Shown: positions 33,150 through 41,829, counted from the stretch's first letter. The stretch is 64,000 nucleotides of DNA from Pseudocitrobacter corydidari (GCF_021172065.1 NZ_CP087880.1:1774583-1838582); one strand, 5' to 3'. Numbers and translations: made by a program. Notes: generated by a model not told the origin, from the letters alone.

Positions 33150-33662
33150 CTTAGGATTAACCTCTCTGCACTGTTTTATCGACCTGGACGAGTCACGGCG
33201 ACGCGGCCCATATCCTCTATCACCATGAGTTCAATAAGAATTGTCTTAAGCTATTATTGCCAAAGGCGAAAACTCGCGAATATATTATTCATAATACAAT
33301 GAAAAAGGTTAATAAAATTAATCGAAATCTATCTCACTCACGCGGGTAATGTAACTAATGCTTTTTTATTATTTTTATTAAAAACATTAGATATCATCAA
33401 GATACATATTAATACTGCTTTCAATTTTTGACATTCATCATACGAAACATCTTTAAGAAAAAAACATAACTCAAATTTACATTTTGTTACATTATAAAAA
33501 CTTGTTTAATTAATTTTGCCTACCTAAATTTTAGGTTAATTCATATTTCGTAGTCCATTGGCATTGCCGCGTTTCCTGCGGTCGCCTGAGCGTGCGTGTT
33601 GCTGCTGTTTAACCTTATATTTCAACTATATAAAAATGGCATATATCTCTCTGGAGTGAACC
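33150..33662. other. Long AT-rich csgC-csgD intergenic region
   Basis: About 510 bp without a gene, very AT-rich, between divergent csgC and csgD. In E. coli the comparable spacer lies between csgB and csgD and binds many regulators (OmpR, CpxR, IHF, H-NS, RstA). By position it should hold the csgD promoter and a long leader. A small CCGC/GCGG hairpin lies near 33570. No binding site could be assigned with confidence. Confidence 0.6.
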
Positions 33663-34313
33663 ATGAGAACGAATAAGAATCCGTCTGAGCCCAGATTTTT
33701 GTTTCTGATAACAAAACCGTCATTGCAATCAACGCTTTTGTTACAGGCACTTAAGAAGCGGTTCTATAATGAAGTGACACTTAAACATTGTGATGTCATC
33801 GACAGTTCGACGATTGAAGATGGCGATCTGCTTTTATTCGACATGATGTCCCTTGAAGAACAGACTTCGCGGCAGTGGTGCCAGGATCTGCAAAACTGCC
33901 AGAAAAAGTTTAAAACACTGCTTTTTAATATTCCGCCACATTATCATCACCGTGACATTGTCGAATGGCCGATGATTAGCGGTATATTCCATACAGAAAC
34001 CGGCGAAGAAAATTTAATAGAAGGTATCAGAACCGTATGCCGGGGTGAGAAATTCTTTCCGAAGTCGATTAATGACTATCTTACACAGCAGCTAAATTTG
34101 TCCCATCCGCAGTGGAATGAAACCGTTGACCTGACACATCGCGAAAAACAGATCCTGAGCAAACTTCGACAAGGCGCCTCCAACATCGAAATTGCTCATC
34201 TGCTGTTCATCAGCGAGAACACAGTCAAAACGCATATCTACAATCTCTTTAAAAAGCTCTCGGTGAAGAACCGAACTCAGGCGGTGTTTTGGGCGAACAA
34301 ATACCTACGGTGA
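33663..34313 (+). CDS. csgD: LuxR/FixJ-family biofilm regulator CsgD
   Basis: A 216-residue protein, the E. coli length. An atypical receiver domain (about residues 10-130) is followed by a LuxR helix-turn-helix: LTHREKQILSKLRQGASNIE, then ISENTVKTHIYNLFKKLSVKNRTQAVFWAN. It should activate csgBA and cellulose control genes. The receiver half is much diverged from E. coli while the DNA-binding half is close. CTGGAGTG lies before the ATG. csgE follows after 5 bp. Confidence 0.93.
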   Translation: MRTNKNPSEPRFLFLITKPSLQSTLLLQALKKRFYNEVTLKHCDVIDSSTIEDGDLLLFDMMSLEEQTSRQWCQDLQNCQKKFKTLLFNIPPHYHHRDIVEWPMISGIFHTETGEENLIEGIRTVCRGEKFFPKSINDYLTQQLNLSHPQWNETVDLTHREKQILSKLRQGASNIEIAHLLFISENTVKTHIYNLFKKLSVKNRTQAVFWANKYLR

Positions 34314-34318
34314 CTACG

Positions 34319-34699
34319 ATGAAAACCGTTCCTGTATTGGCGACAGTTCTGCTTTTACATCTTGCGCCAGCCGCGGCGGCAGAACTTGAAGTACCAGGGT
34401 TGATTGTCACTCGTGCTGTTACCTCGGTGGGACAAAAGTTCTGCCGAGATTTTAGCGAGCACTGGACAGATAATAAAATTAACCTGATTATTATTGAACG
34501 CCCCAGCGCACGCTGGGGCAGTATTATGACCATTCGCTATAATCAAGATATTGTCTTCCAGACAATAGTTTCACCTGTCATGCGAAATTATGATGCGGTG
34601 ATTATGCAAGCCGTCGCATCAGTACAGGAAGAAATACAAAAAAGGATTATAAATCAAGCGTTATTGCAAACTGGAGACCTTTCCTCCGACGAATACTAA
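34319..34699 (+). CDS. csgE: Curli secretion specificity factor CsgE
   Basis: A 126-residue periplasmic protein (129 in E. coli). The signal peptide ends near AAAA-ELEVPGL. The core ERPSARWGS and NQDIVFQT match CsgE, and the end (INQALLQTGDLSSDEY) is conserved. CsgE caps the CsgG channel and brings CsgA to it. It begins 5 bp after the csgD stop. In E. coli csgF follows; here a 164-bp gap leads straight to csgG. Confidence 0.92.
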   Translation: MKTVPVLATVLLLHLAPAAAAELEVPGLIVTRAVTSVGQKFCRDFSEHWTDNKINLIIIERPSARWGSIMTIRYNQDIVFQTIVSPVMRNYDAVIMQAVASVQEEIQKRIINQALLQTGDLSSDEY

Positions 34700-34766
34700 T
34701 TTGAAATATATTATAGAAAAATAGTCCTTTTGTGCTGTTGTAATTTACAACCCGGAAAATAGTCGT

Positions 34767-34794
34767 AGCGCAATTAATTATTATTAATTGTGCT
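34767..34794. other. AU-rich 12-bp hairpin in csgE-csgG gap
   Basis: AGCGCAATTAAT and ATTAATTGTGCT pair (one G-U) around TATT, about 70 bp before csgG. It may be an operator or an mRNA structure. E. coli carries csgF at this point. Confidence 0.5.
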
Positions 34795-34863
34795 CACGAC
34801 TTCTTGCGTAAATATTTCACAGAGGGGTATTTAAATGTCACCATTCAGAGAGGCAAGAACAAG

Positions 34864-35817
34864 ATGCGTATCGTTACTCTGGCAGTTGTAGCTGGACTCT
34901 TGTCTGGGTGCATTACAACACCACCACAAGAAGCCGCCAAACCTACATTACTTCCGCGTGATGCGACCTATAAAGATCTGGTTTCGCTCCCTCAGCCGCG
35001 CGGAAAAATATATGTTGCTGTCTATAATATCCAGGATGAGACGGGCCAGTTCCAGCCTTATCCGGCCAGTAACTTTTCAACATCGGTACCACAAAGCGCC
35101 ACGGCAATGTTGGTTTCCTCTCTGAAAGACTCTCGCTGGTTTGTTCCTCTGGAGCGTCAGGGGTTGAATAACCTGCTTAATGAACGAAAAATTATTCGTG
35201 CCGCCCAGCAAAATGGTACCGTCGGTGATAATAACGCCAGCCCGCTTCCCTCGCTCTATTCAGCGAACGTAATTGTTGAAGGGTCGATTATTGGCTATGC
35301 CAGTAACGTGAAAACCGGTGGCTTCGGCGCGCGCTATTTTGGTATTGGCGGCAGCACCCAGTATCAATTAGATCAGGTGGCCGTTAACCTGCGTATTGTG
35401 AATGTCCATACTGGCGAAGTGCTCTCCTCGGTAAATACCAGCAAAACGATTCTCTCTTATGAAATTCAGGCAGGCGTCTTCCGCTTTATTGATTACCAGC
35501 GTCTGTTAGAAGGCGAAGCGGGCTTTACCACCAACGAGCCGGTGATGACCTGCCTGATGTCGGCCATTGAAGAAGGCGTCATCCACCTGATTAACGATGG
35601 AATCAACAAGAAACTGTGGGCGCTGAGTAATGCCGCAGACATCAACTCCGAAGTCCTGACGCGCTATCGCAAAGAGGCCGTGGAAGGCTTGCTGATGCCC
35701 GATGAACTCACGCAATCGCCGCCACCACAAACGGTTCGCCCGAACGTGCCAGCGCAACCAAATCTCCTCCCACCGCAGGCACCGCTGCCGAAAGCCGCGA
35801 GCGAAAGCAGCTCCTGA
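34864..35817 (+). CDS. csgG: Curli secretion channel lipoprotein CsgG, with C-terminal extension
   Basis: A 317-residue outer-membrane lipoprotein, 40 longer than E. coli CsgG (277). The lipobox is LLSGC with Cys16. The channel-constriction loop PYPASNF, holding the equivalents of Tyr51, Asn55 and Phe56 (mature numbering), is intact, as is GVFRFIDYQRLLEGEAGFTTNEPVM (quoted as the core FRFIDYQRLLEGE). The nonamer should export CsgA, CsgB and CsgF. The last 40 residues (QSPPPQTVRPNVPAQP region) are a Pro/Ala/Ser tail with no E. coli counterpart. The ATG at 34864 follows AGAGAGGC; a longer frame to 34804 is less likely. Confidence 0.93.
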   Translation: MRIVTLAVVAGLLSGCITTPPQEAAKPTLLPRDATYKDLVSLPQPRGKIYVAVYNIQDETGQFQPYPASNFSTSVPQSATAMLVSSLKDSRWFVPLERQGLNNLLNERKIIRAAQQNGTVGDNNASPLPSLYSANVIVEGSIIGYASNVKTGGFGARYFGIGGSTQYQLDQVAVNLRIVNVHTGEVLSSVNTSKTILSYEIQAGVFRFIDYQRLLEGEAGFTTNEPVMTCLMSAIEEGVIHLINDGINKKLWALSNAADINSEVLTRYRKEAVEGLLMPDELTQSPPPQTVRPNVPAQPNLLPPQAPLPKAASESSS

Positions 35818-35923
35818 TAGCGTATCTTGCCGGCTGTCTGCTCTGCGCAGCCGGTTTTGGTTCCTTTATTCCGCGCACAGAAAAGCCGCCACAAACGTGG
35901 CGGCTCATCAGGCAAAGTATCAC

Positions 35924-37189
35924 TTAGTGTTGATTCACAATTGCTGTGTTGCCAGACCCGGTCTGTTTCACATATGCCGTGGTTGAAATGCCTGCGACGG
36001 TTTGATTGATGTTCACACTGCTGCCATTGGCGCTGGTTTGCAGAACTTTAGCGGCTGCCACCAGGGTGCCGTAGCCGCCACCGTGTTTATCATCATCGAA
36101 CGATTTATCCCAGCTGCTGCCGCCACTCTGATTAATGACAACATCGCTGTCTTTGGTGCCGCTGGTCTGATCGACATCCACCAGGCCATTATTGACGTTG
36201 GTGGTCGCAGTGACAGTGTTACGACTGGTCCCGCCGCTTTGATCGATAGTCGCGATACCATTACTGCTGTTCTGTTCAAGCGTAATGGTGTTGCTGCTAC
36301 CATTCTGGTTAACCGTAGCATCGTTTTTGAAGCCAAGCTGAGTCACATCCAGCACGTTGCCTCCGCTACTGTGACCACTGCCGCCTTTACGATCGTTTTT
36401 ACCGTCGTAGAAGCCGCCGCCGGTTTGCGTCAGGTCTGCGGTGTTGTAGTTGCCTTTCTGTTTCAGTGTCAGGTCGTTGAAGCTACCTGACTGATTCACG
36501 GTTGCGCCGTTGCCTTGCCCATTCTGGCTAATATAGGCTTCGTTATAGTTACCGGAAAGGTTCGCGGTCAGGTCATTTTTACCTTTCTGGTAAATCACCG
36601 CTTTGTTATGCGTACCCGATTGGCCTGGACTGTAGATGTGGTTATCACTCTGATCCTGGTTAATCACCATTTGGTTATCGGAACCACTTTGGGTGAAGGT
36701 ATTACCGGAAGAGCCGCCTTTCGAATCGAGTAGCCCGGTACCGATGGTGTTGTTTTTACCCCCGCTTTGGCGAATATACAACAGGCTGTCTTTTGCGGTT
36801 TGCAGGGTGCTCAGAGAGTTATTCCCCCCTTCCTGATAAATCAGCGTTGAAGAGCCTTTCGCCCCATCCTGCTCGACGTTGGCCAGATTATTGCCGCTGC
36901 CATAACCCGAGCCGCCTTTATCATCCCAACCGCCATGACCGCCGTGGCCACCATGACCACTGCCGCTTGAGCCGCCCTGGTAGATGGCGACGTGTTCACT
37001 GTTGTTACCCGCATTCGGCCCAAAGCTGGGTACTTCGCTGCCGTGAGCAGCGACTGCATCGTTCGCAAGCCCAGCGGTTGTGGTGAGTTCGGAATTACCA
37101 CCGTCGGTTACCGCAGGTCCGGTATATTGCGCGAAGGCACTTCCAGAAATAACTAATGATGCGATTGCTGTCAATTTCCAGAGATTCAT
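35924..37189 (-). CDS. csgA: Oversized major curlin subunit CsgA
   Basis: A 421-residue secreted protein with a Sec signal (residues 1-20, GSAFA) and an N-terminal segment of about 45 residues. From about residue 62 it holds roughly twelve degenerate curlin repeats (S/N-X-hydrophobic-X-Q-X-G-X2-N-X-A-X3-Q) and ends in a half repeat (GNTAIVNQH), against five repeats in E. coli CsgA of about 151 residues. Gly/His/Asp-rich inserts (about residues 74-97, 259-276 and 357-373) break the repeat array. It should be the amyloid fibre subunit. It lies 41 bp after csgB in the same direction, both on the strand opposite csgG and csgF. A large Asn/Gln/Gly/Ser adhesin of other type is unlikely given its partner csgB. 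Confidence 0.87.
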   Translation of the reverse strand: MNLWKLTAIASLVISGSAFAQYTGPAVTDGGNSELTTTAGLANDAVAAHGSEVPSFGPNAGNNSEHVAIYQGGSSGSGHGGHGGHGGWDDKGGSGYGSGNNLANVEQDGAKGSSTLIYQEGGNNSLSTLQTAKDSLLYIRQSGGKNNTIGTGLLDSKGGSSGNTFTQSGSDNQMVINQDQSDNHIYSPGQSGTHNKAVIYQKGKNDLTANLSGNYNEAYISQNGQGNGATVNQSGSFNDLTLKQKGNYNTADLTQTGGGFYDGKNDRKGGSGHSSGGNVLDVTQLGFKNDATVNQNGSSNTITLEQNSSNGIATIDQSGGTSRNTVTATTNVNNGLVDVDQTSGTKDSDVVINQSGGSSWDKSFDDDKHGGGYGTLVAAAKVLQTSANGSSVNINQTVAGISTTAYVKQTGSGNTAIVNQH

Positions 37190-37230
37190 AGTAGTACCTA
37201 TTATGTAGTTAACGTAACGGGTTAAATAAA

Positions 37231-37728
37231 CTACCGCGTATAGCCATGGGTGACTTTTACGGTGATAGTTTTACCTACTCCAGTTTGACTTACCTTAATA
37301 CCTGCCAGGTTATTTCCAACCTGAACAATTTTCGCATAATTTGAATAACCGTCCTGAGAAATAGCCGCTGCGTTCCCAGAACCTTTTTGTATTATTTCAG
37401 CATCATTACCCCAACCCGCCTGACTAATAATAGCAAGATCATTATTGCCATAAAGTTGTGTAATATCAGCCGTATGCCCTCCACCTTGTTGTTGAATAAT
37501 TGCGTTAGTATTTCTACCTGTATGATATTGATCGATATCAGCCCGGAGCCCATCACCATTCTGTTTGATCCATGCGTTGGTCGCATTGCGAGGTAAGTTC
37601 AATTTATCTGGTAACGCGTAATCTTCAGCAGACAGGGAGGACAAATCAGGATGTTCATTTGAAATAGAATGTGCATAAACACCCATAGGAGTGAATGTCA
37701 GTAATGCTGCGAGGACATAGCCTCTCAT
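37231..37728 (-). CDS. csgB: Curlin nucleator CsgB
   Basis: A 165-residue secreted protein (151 in E. coli) with a signal peptide ending GVYA. After a 30-residue variable segment it holds five curlin repeats: NAWIKQNGDGLRADIDQ, NAIIQQQGGGHTADITQ, LAIISQAGWGNDAEIIQ, NAAAISQDGYSNYAKIVQ, and a last degenerate one with basic residues, typical of CsgB. It anchors on the cell surface and seeds CsgA polymerisation. GGAGG lies before the start. It is first in csgBA, and its promoter must lie in the 384-bp gap to csgF. Confidence 0.9.
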   Translation of the reverse strand: MRGYVLAALLTFTPMGVYAHSISNEHPDLSSLSAEDYALPDKLNLPRNATNAWIKQNGDGLRADIDQYHTGRNTNAIIQQQGGGHTADITQLYGNNDLAIISQAGWGNDAEIIQKGSGNAAAISQDGYSNYAKIVQVGNNLAGIKVSQTGVGKTITVKVTHGYTR

Positions 37729-38112
37729 AGAATACCTCCGGTCGATGTAATTAAACTATTGATTACCCCCTTGTAAAAAAACGAATATATTACTGCATCC
37801 CGGCACGTTGCCAGGCATATACAAAATTTCACATATGGTAATAAGATTATTCCCCTGCGGATATTTCGTACTCATACAAAAACAGGATTTGTCCGTTACC
37901 GTCAGAAAAAAGTACTATTTTTCTGACAAGGTATTATGCCGCAAATAAAGAATCAGATTGATTTCCCTCACTAATATTATTTTGTGCTTTGTTTATTCAG
38001 AGCGTTTACATTAGATACCGTGGAAATCTTTGTATGGGGAACTATGATAAAAGCGTCGTGATACCACGCGTTCTCAAAAAACAATATCGCAGTATTTGAT
38101 TGAGGGCACACC
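37729..38112. promoter_or_regulatory. csgB-csgF divergent intergenic region
   Basis: About 380 AT-rich bases between divergent csgB and csgF with no gene. It must carry the csgBA promoter and one for csgF. A 27-bp palindrome (37901-37927), GTCAGAAAAA then 7 nt then TTTTTCTGAC, is the clearest element. No exact CsgD box was recognised. Confidence 0.65.
37901..37927. repeat. Perfect 10-bp inverted repeat between csgB and csgF
   Basis: GTCAGAAAAA and TTTTTCTGAC are perfect inverted arms around AGTACTA. The central position between two divergent curli genes suggests a dimeric regulator site; as RNA it would be a weak AU hairpin. Confidence 0.7.
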
Positions 38113-38517
38113 ATGTTAAAACGTCATAAAGTGCTGTTGGGTCTGGCAGGCATTATGCTGGCGAACGTCTGTATCGCGGGGCAGCTTGTCTATACCCCGG
38201 TTAACCCAAATTTTGGTGGTAACCCATTAAATGGCTCCACGCTGCTTTCTGAAGCACAGGCGCAAAACGGCTACTCCGCGCCGAACTCCGATGATTCGTA
38301 TGATCAAACCTCTGCACTCAGCGCCTTCACGTCATCAATCCAGTCTCAGTTACTGGGGAGTTTGATGGGTAACGTCAGTCAGGGGAAACCCGGTAAGCTG
38401 GTGACGGAAGATTTTATCGTCAACGTGACGAACACGGATGGTCAGCTGGTGATGAATATTACCGACAGGAAAACCAATCAAACCTCGCAAATTGAAATCA
38501 GCGGCATGAGCAACTAA
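38113..38517 (+). CDS. csgF: Curli assembly factor CsgF, detached from csgG
   Basis: A 134-residue secreted protein (138 in E. coli) with a signal peptide ending VCIA. The mature N-terminus (GQLVYTPVNPNFGGNPLNGS) has the NPNFGGNP motif that plugs the CsgG constriction, and SQGKPGKLVTEDFIVNVTNTD is the conserved C-terminal region. CsgF holds CsgB at the surface for nucleation. In E. coli it lies between csgE and csgG; here it is 2.3 kb past csgG, beyond csgA and csgB, transcribed alone. GAGGGCACACC lies before the ATG. Confidence 0.92.
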   Translation: MLKRHKVLLGLAGIMLANVCIAGQLVYTPVNPNFGGNPLNGSTLLSEAQAQNGYSAPNSDDSYDQTSALSAFTSSIQSQLLGSLMGNVSQGKPGKLVTEDFIVNVTNTDGQLVMNITDRKTNQTSQIEISGMSN

Positions 38518-38522
38518 AAACG

Positions 38523-38552
38523 AAACCGGCGACCACAAGGTCGCCGGTTTTT
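38523..38552. terminator. Bidirectional terminator between csgF and ycdZ
   Basis: AAACCGGCGACC and GGTCGCCGGTTT pair over ACAA, with a T run after it; it lies between convergent csgF and ycdZ. Confidence 0.92.
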
Positions 38553-38553
38553 A

Positions 38554-39033
38554 TTATTCTGCTGCGCGTTGTGTTGAGGCAGAAGTTCGCCGATTCGCCA
38601 GCCATAGCCCACTGTTTTTCATCGCGAAACCAAAAACCAGCCCAACGGCCAGTGAAGGGACGACCAGGCGCCAGTCGCCCTGCCCGGCAAACGTTGCGCA
38701 GGCTCCGATAAAGGTACCGGGAACAAACGACAACAGCAGCTGTTTTGCCTGAATACACATCAGAAACGCCACCACGCCCGTCATCAGGTAGCCGACGATC
38801 TCCAGGTGCGGCGCCATTGCGCTGCCGTAAATAATCACCTGCGCCCACAGCACGCCGCTCATCGTGGTGCATGCGGAGATAAGCAGGCCCTTCAGCCCAC
38901 CTTGTGGGCAGGCAAAATAGGCGGTACAGCCGAGAAAACCGGCCCAGCTTAATAATCCCAACGACACCGCTACCCAGCCCCAAACGCCGGAGAGAATGCC
39001 TGTGGTGATTGCTATAGAGAGAAGTATGTTCAT
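38554..39033 (-). CDS. ycdZ: YcdZ inner-membrane protein (DUF1097)
   Basis: A 159-residue protein (163 in E. coli) starting MNILLSIAITTGILSGVWGW, with about five membrane segments and the conserved CTAYFACPQGGLKG. DUF1097; the function is unknown. The open frame to 39081 would add 16 residues, but homology supports 39033. Marks the far border of the curli locus. Confidence 0.92.
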   Translation of the reverse strand: MNILLSIAITTGILSGVWGWVAVSLGLLSWAGFLGCTAYFACPQGGLKGLLISACTTMSGVLWAQVIIYGSAMAPHLEIVGYLMTGVVAFLMCIQAKQLLLSFVPGTFIGACATFAGQGDWRLVVPSLAVGLVFGFAMKNSGLWLANRRTSASTQRAAE

Positions 39034-39129
39034 GGCGGGCATTTTAGCAGATGCCCGCCGAGTTAGTGAGATCGTGAACACGTTTTACGCAATGCAATTA
39101 CATTCATTGCATCATAAACGTGATTTATA

Positions 39130-39684
39130 TCACTCTTCTTCCTCTTCCTGCAGCTCGTCCCACATGGCGCTAATCGCTTCGCGGGTCAGGAGCGCCAGGG
39201 TACGCCAGAATGTGGTCGCGGCATGGGCTTCTACTTTGCCAAGGAAAGTGCCAACCCATGGCAGGAGATACTCTTCAAACAGCGTCTCAAGCGCCTCGTT
39301 TTCATCCTCTGCGGCATTATCTTCCAGCCAGGAAGCAGCCAGCAATAAAGTACCAATATGGTCGGCAGGGTTTTCGCCAAGAGGCATGCCGCGCGACGTA
39401 AGAAACGCGCGCACGTCGGTTTCTGACGCACCGTCAACCCACGCGCTACGGTATGGCGAAACGCGGCACTCTTCGCCCACAAACAGGGCGTTGTAATCTG
39501 CGGCAATTTGCTGAATATCACAGCTCTTTTGCAGACGGGTCAGCAGTTCATCCTGCTCAAGCGGCCAGTTCGCCGCCAGCTTCCCTTCGCGGATCAGGGT
39601 GAACAGCGGTACCAGCAGCGGGTCCTGCGGCTGACGGTAGTACAGCGAGCCCAGCGCCCGGCAGAGAATTGAAAACTCGTTCAT
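39130..39684 (-). CDS. ycdY: TorD/DmsD-type chaperone YcdY
   Basis: A 184-residue helical protein of the E. coli length (MNEFSILCRALGSLYYRQPQ, with HIGTLLLAASWLED). In E. coli it acts as a chaperone that raises YcdX activity and affects swarming. It lies 20 bp after ycdX, in the same operon. Confidence 0.94.
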   Translation of the reverse strand: MNEFSILCRALGSLYYRQPQDPLLVPLFTLIREGKLAANWPLEQDELLTRLQKSCDIQQIAADYNALFVGEECRVSPYRSAWVDGASETDVRAFLTSRGMPLGENPADHIGTLLLAASWLEDNAAEDENEALETLFEEYLLPWVGTFLGKVEAHAATTFWRTLALLTREAISAMWDELQEEEEE

Positions 39685-39704
39685 TAATTAATCCATCTCA
39701 TTCA

Positions 39705-40442
39705 TTAAAATTCGGCAAATTCAGGAACCGGAGCTTTGCCGCGTGACTCCAGGAAATTCAGGAAACGACGTGGGGTAACATTAAGAATACGATCTTCGGG
39801 GAAATTGACGGCATCGAGGATCTTCCGGCACTCGCTAAATTCGCCCAGGGTAAATGCCGTGTGGGAGTCTGAGCCCAGTGCCAGCCAGCCGCCGGCATCG
39901 CGAACCGCTGCGGCGATAGCACGACAGTTACCTTCGCTACCCACACGCGAGGTCAGGAACGATGAGTTATTGATCTCCAGCGCCACCTGATATTTAGCTG
40001 CTGCCTCGGCTACGGCCTGGATATCAACCGGGAATTTCGGGTTCCCCGGGTGGCTAATCATATGCACGTTACCGCTGGCCATCGTGGCAATCATCGCTTG
40101 CGTGTGCGTGGCTTGATCCTGCGGCGGGAAAACCGGCTCGTGGAAGCCCGCAATAATGAAATCAAGCGAGGTCAGCATCGGCCCGGTACAGTCGATTTCA
40201 CCCTGAGTATTTTTGATGTTTGCTTCGATACCGCGCAGGATCCCCACGCCATCAACGATACGCGGCCAGATACGCATATTAATAAAGTGCCAGGCGTGCG
40301 GTGCGTCGGCCATATCCGGGCCGTGATCGGTGATAGCAAAGAGTTTGATGCCTTTACGTTTCGCTTCGGCAATATAGTCATGCAGCGTGCTATAAGCATG
40401 CGTGCTGGCAACAGTGTGCATATGCAGGTCAACAGGATACAT
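39705..40442 (-). CDS. ycdX: PHP-domain zinc phosphatase YcdX
   Basis: A 245-residue PHP phosphoesterase of the E. coli length. Metal motifs [24 protein letters not shown] and GSDSHT are present in order, fitting a trinuclear zinc site. It has phosphatase activity in E. coli and depends on YcdY; the natural substrate is unknown. The ATG at 40442 is used, one codon inside the open frame. Confidence 0.94.
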   Translation of the reverse strand: MYPVDLHMHTVASTHAYSTLHDYIAEAKRKGIKLFAITDHGPDMADAPHAWHFINMRIWPRIVDGVGILRGIEANIKNTQGEIDCTGPMLTSLDFIIAGFHEPVFPPQDQATHTQAMIATMASGNVHMISHPGNPKFPVDIQAVAEAAAKYQVALEINNSSFLTSRVGSEGNCRAIAAAVRDAGGWLALGSDSHTAFTLGEFSECRKILDAVNFPEDRILNVTPRRFLNFLESRGKAPVPEFAEF

Positions 40443-40535
40443 CACATTCTCCTCTATCGTGTTAGCGCCAAGAATAGCAGGAAACCAGGCCTTTTATTAG
40501 CGAAAACCCGGCAGAAGCCGGGTTTGTGGAGGCGA

Positions 40536-41474
40536 TTAGTAACCACGCTGACGGTCGACCTGACCACTCACGTGGTCGCCACGCTCCAGCCCCGTAATCG
40601 TACGGGCAATATACGCAATGGCCTCCTGCGGGCGGGTGACCGCGGCGATGTGCGGGGTCATCACCACGCGCGGATGCTGCCACAACGGGCTTTCCTGCGG
40701 CAGCGGCTCACGGCTAAAGACATCGAGCATCGCGCCCTTCAGCTTATTGTCGTTGAGCGCCTGCAACAGGTCATCCTCCACGACGTGCACGCCGCGCGCC
40801 AGATTCAGCAGATAACTGTTATCCTGCAACTGATTCAGCAGATCGAGATTAATAATGCCAACGGTTTCCGCCGTATTCGGCAGCAGGTTGATTAAAACGC
40901 GCGTTTCACGCAGGAAATCGCCCAGTTCTTCGGTTCCGGCAAAACTTTGCACACCGGGCAACGTTTTGCGGCTACGGCTCCAGCAGCGTACCGGGAAGCC
41001 CCACGCCAGCAGGCTTTCAGCCACTTTACCGCCCAGCACACCTGCGCCCATGATACCAATAGTGAAATCTTCGCGATGATAGTCGGCCAGCGGCTGCCAC
41101 TCAGATTTCTGCTGCTGTGCCTGATAATCATCAAAGCGGCGGAACCAATGCAGCACCTGACTTACGGCATATTCCTGCATTTGCAGGCCCATGCCGGTGT
41201 CTTCGAGGCGAAACAGCGGAATCGACTCCGGCAGCATTTCCGGGTTCGCTTTTAACTTACTGAGAATGGAATCTACGCCAGCCCCCAGCGCAAACACGGC
41301 TTTTAAATCGCGGCCCTGCAACATTTCTACCGGTGGATGCCAGACCAGCGCATAGTCGGCATGCTCATTGTCGCCCTTTTTCCACTCGCGAACGTTCGCG
41401 CCCGGCAGTTGCTTGCTCAGTTGGGCAATCCAGTACGGGGTATCAAAGGTCGGATGGTAAAAGATGATCTCCAT
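40536..41474 (-). CDS. ghrA: Glyoxylate/hydroxypyruvate reductase A
   Basis: A 312-residue D-2-hydroxyacid dehydrogenase of the E. coli length. The NADPH site is [10 protein letters not shown], the catalytic Arg lies in NLARGVHVV, and the catalytic His in [10 protein letters not shown]. It reduces glyoxylate to glycolate and hydroxypyruvate to glycerate in the cytoplasm. The start at 41474 ([10 protein letters not shown]) fits homology; the open frame runs five codons further. Confidence 0.95.
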   Translation of the reverse strand: MEIIFYHPTFDTPYWIAQLSKQLPGANVREWKKGDNEHADYALVWHPPVEMLQGRDLKAVFALGAGVDSILSKLKANPEMLPESIPLFRLEDTGMGLQMQEYAVSQVLHWFRRFDDYQAQQQKSEWQPLADYHREDFTIGIMGAGVLGGKVAESLLAWGFPVRCWSRSRKTLPGVQSFAGTEELGDFLRETRVLINLLPNTAETVGIINLDLLNQLQDNSYLLNLARGVHVVEDDLLQALNDNKLKGAMLDVFSREPLPQESPLWQHPRVVMTPHIAAVTRPQEAIAYIARTITGLERGDHVSGQVDRQRGY

Positions 41475-41677
41475 AACTACTCCTGACATAAAGCGCCATC
41501 GTATTTTTATCTCTTCGGCGCGGTATTGATTGATTTTTTTAGCGGATCCTCAGCATAGCAAAATTATCTTATCAGTCCCGTAAAAAGCATTGTGGTGGCA
41601 AAAAAGGCGATTTATGACTGATTTAAAAGCAAGTTGCTTGAAGTTTGTCTAAACGATCCTTTTTTTAAAAAAGTTTA

Positions 41678-41706
41678 TTGACGCAAGCAGCGGATTTCCC
41701 TAAATT
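41678..41706 (+). promoter_or_regulatory. Sigma-70 promoter of the first tRNA-Ser
   Basis: TTGACG and TAAATT are 17 bp apart, followed by a GC-rich discriminator (GCGCCCG) typical of stringently controlled tRNA genes. Confidence 0.8.
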
Positions 41707-41741
41707 AGCGCCCGTTCCAGCAGCAACGGAACAAACAATAT

Positions 41742-41829
41742 GGTGAGGTGTCCGAGTGGCTGAAGGAGCACGCCTGGAAAGTGTGTATACGGCAACGTAT
41801 CCGGGGTTCGAATCCCCGCCTCACCGCCA
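41742..41829 (+). tRNA. serX: tRNA-Ser (anticodon GGA), first copy
   Basis: An 88-nt class II tRNA with encoded CCA. The acceptor GGTGAGG pairs with CCTCACC; the anticodon loop is CTGGAAA (GGA at 41776-41778); a long variable arm and the T loop GGTTCGAATCC follow. It lies beside ghrA, the place of serX in E. coli. An identical copy is at 44875. Confidence 0.97.

Noticed and set aside
34700..34863. Deletion of csgF
   Set aside because: csgF looked lost from between csgE and csgG, but a full csgF is present at 38113-38517.
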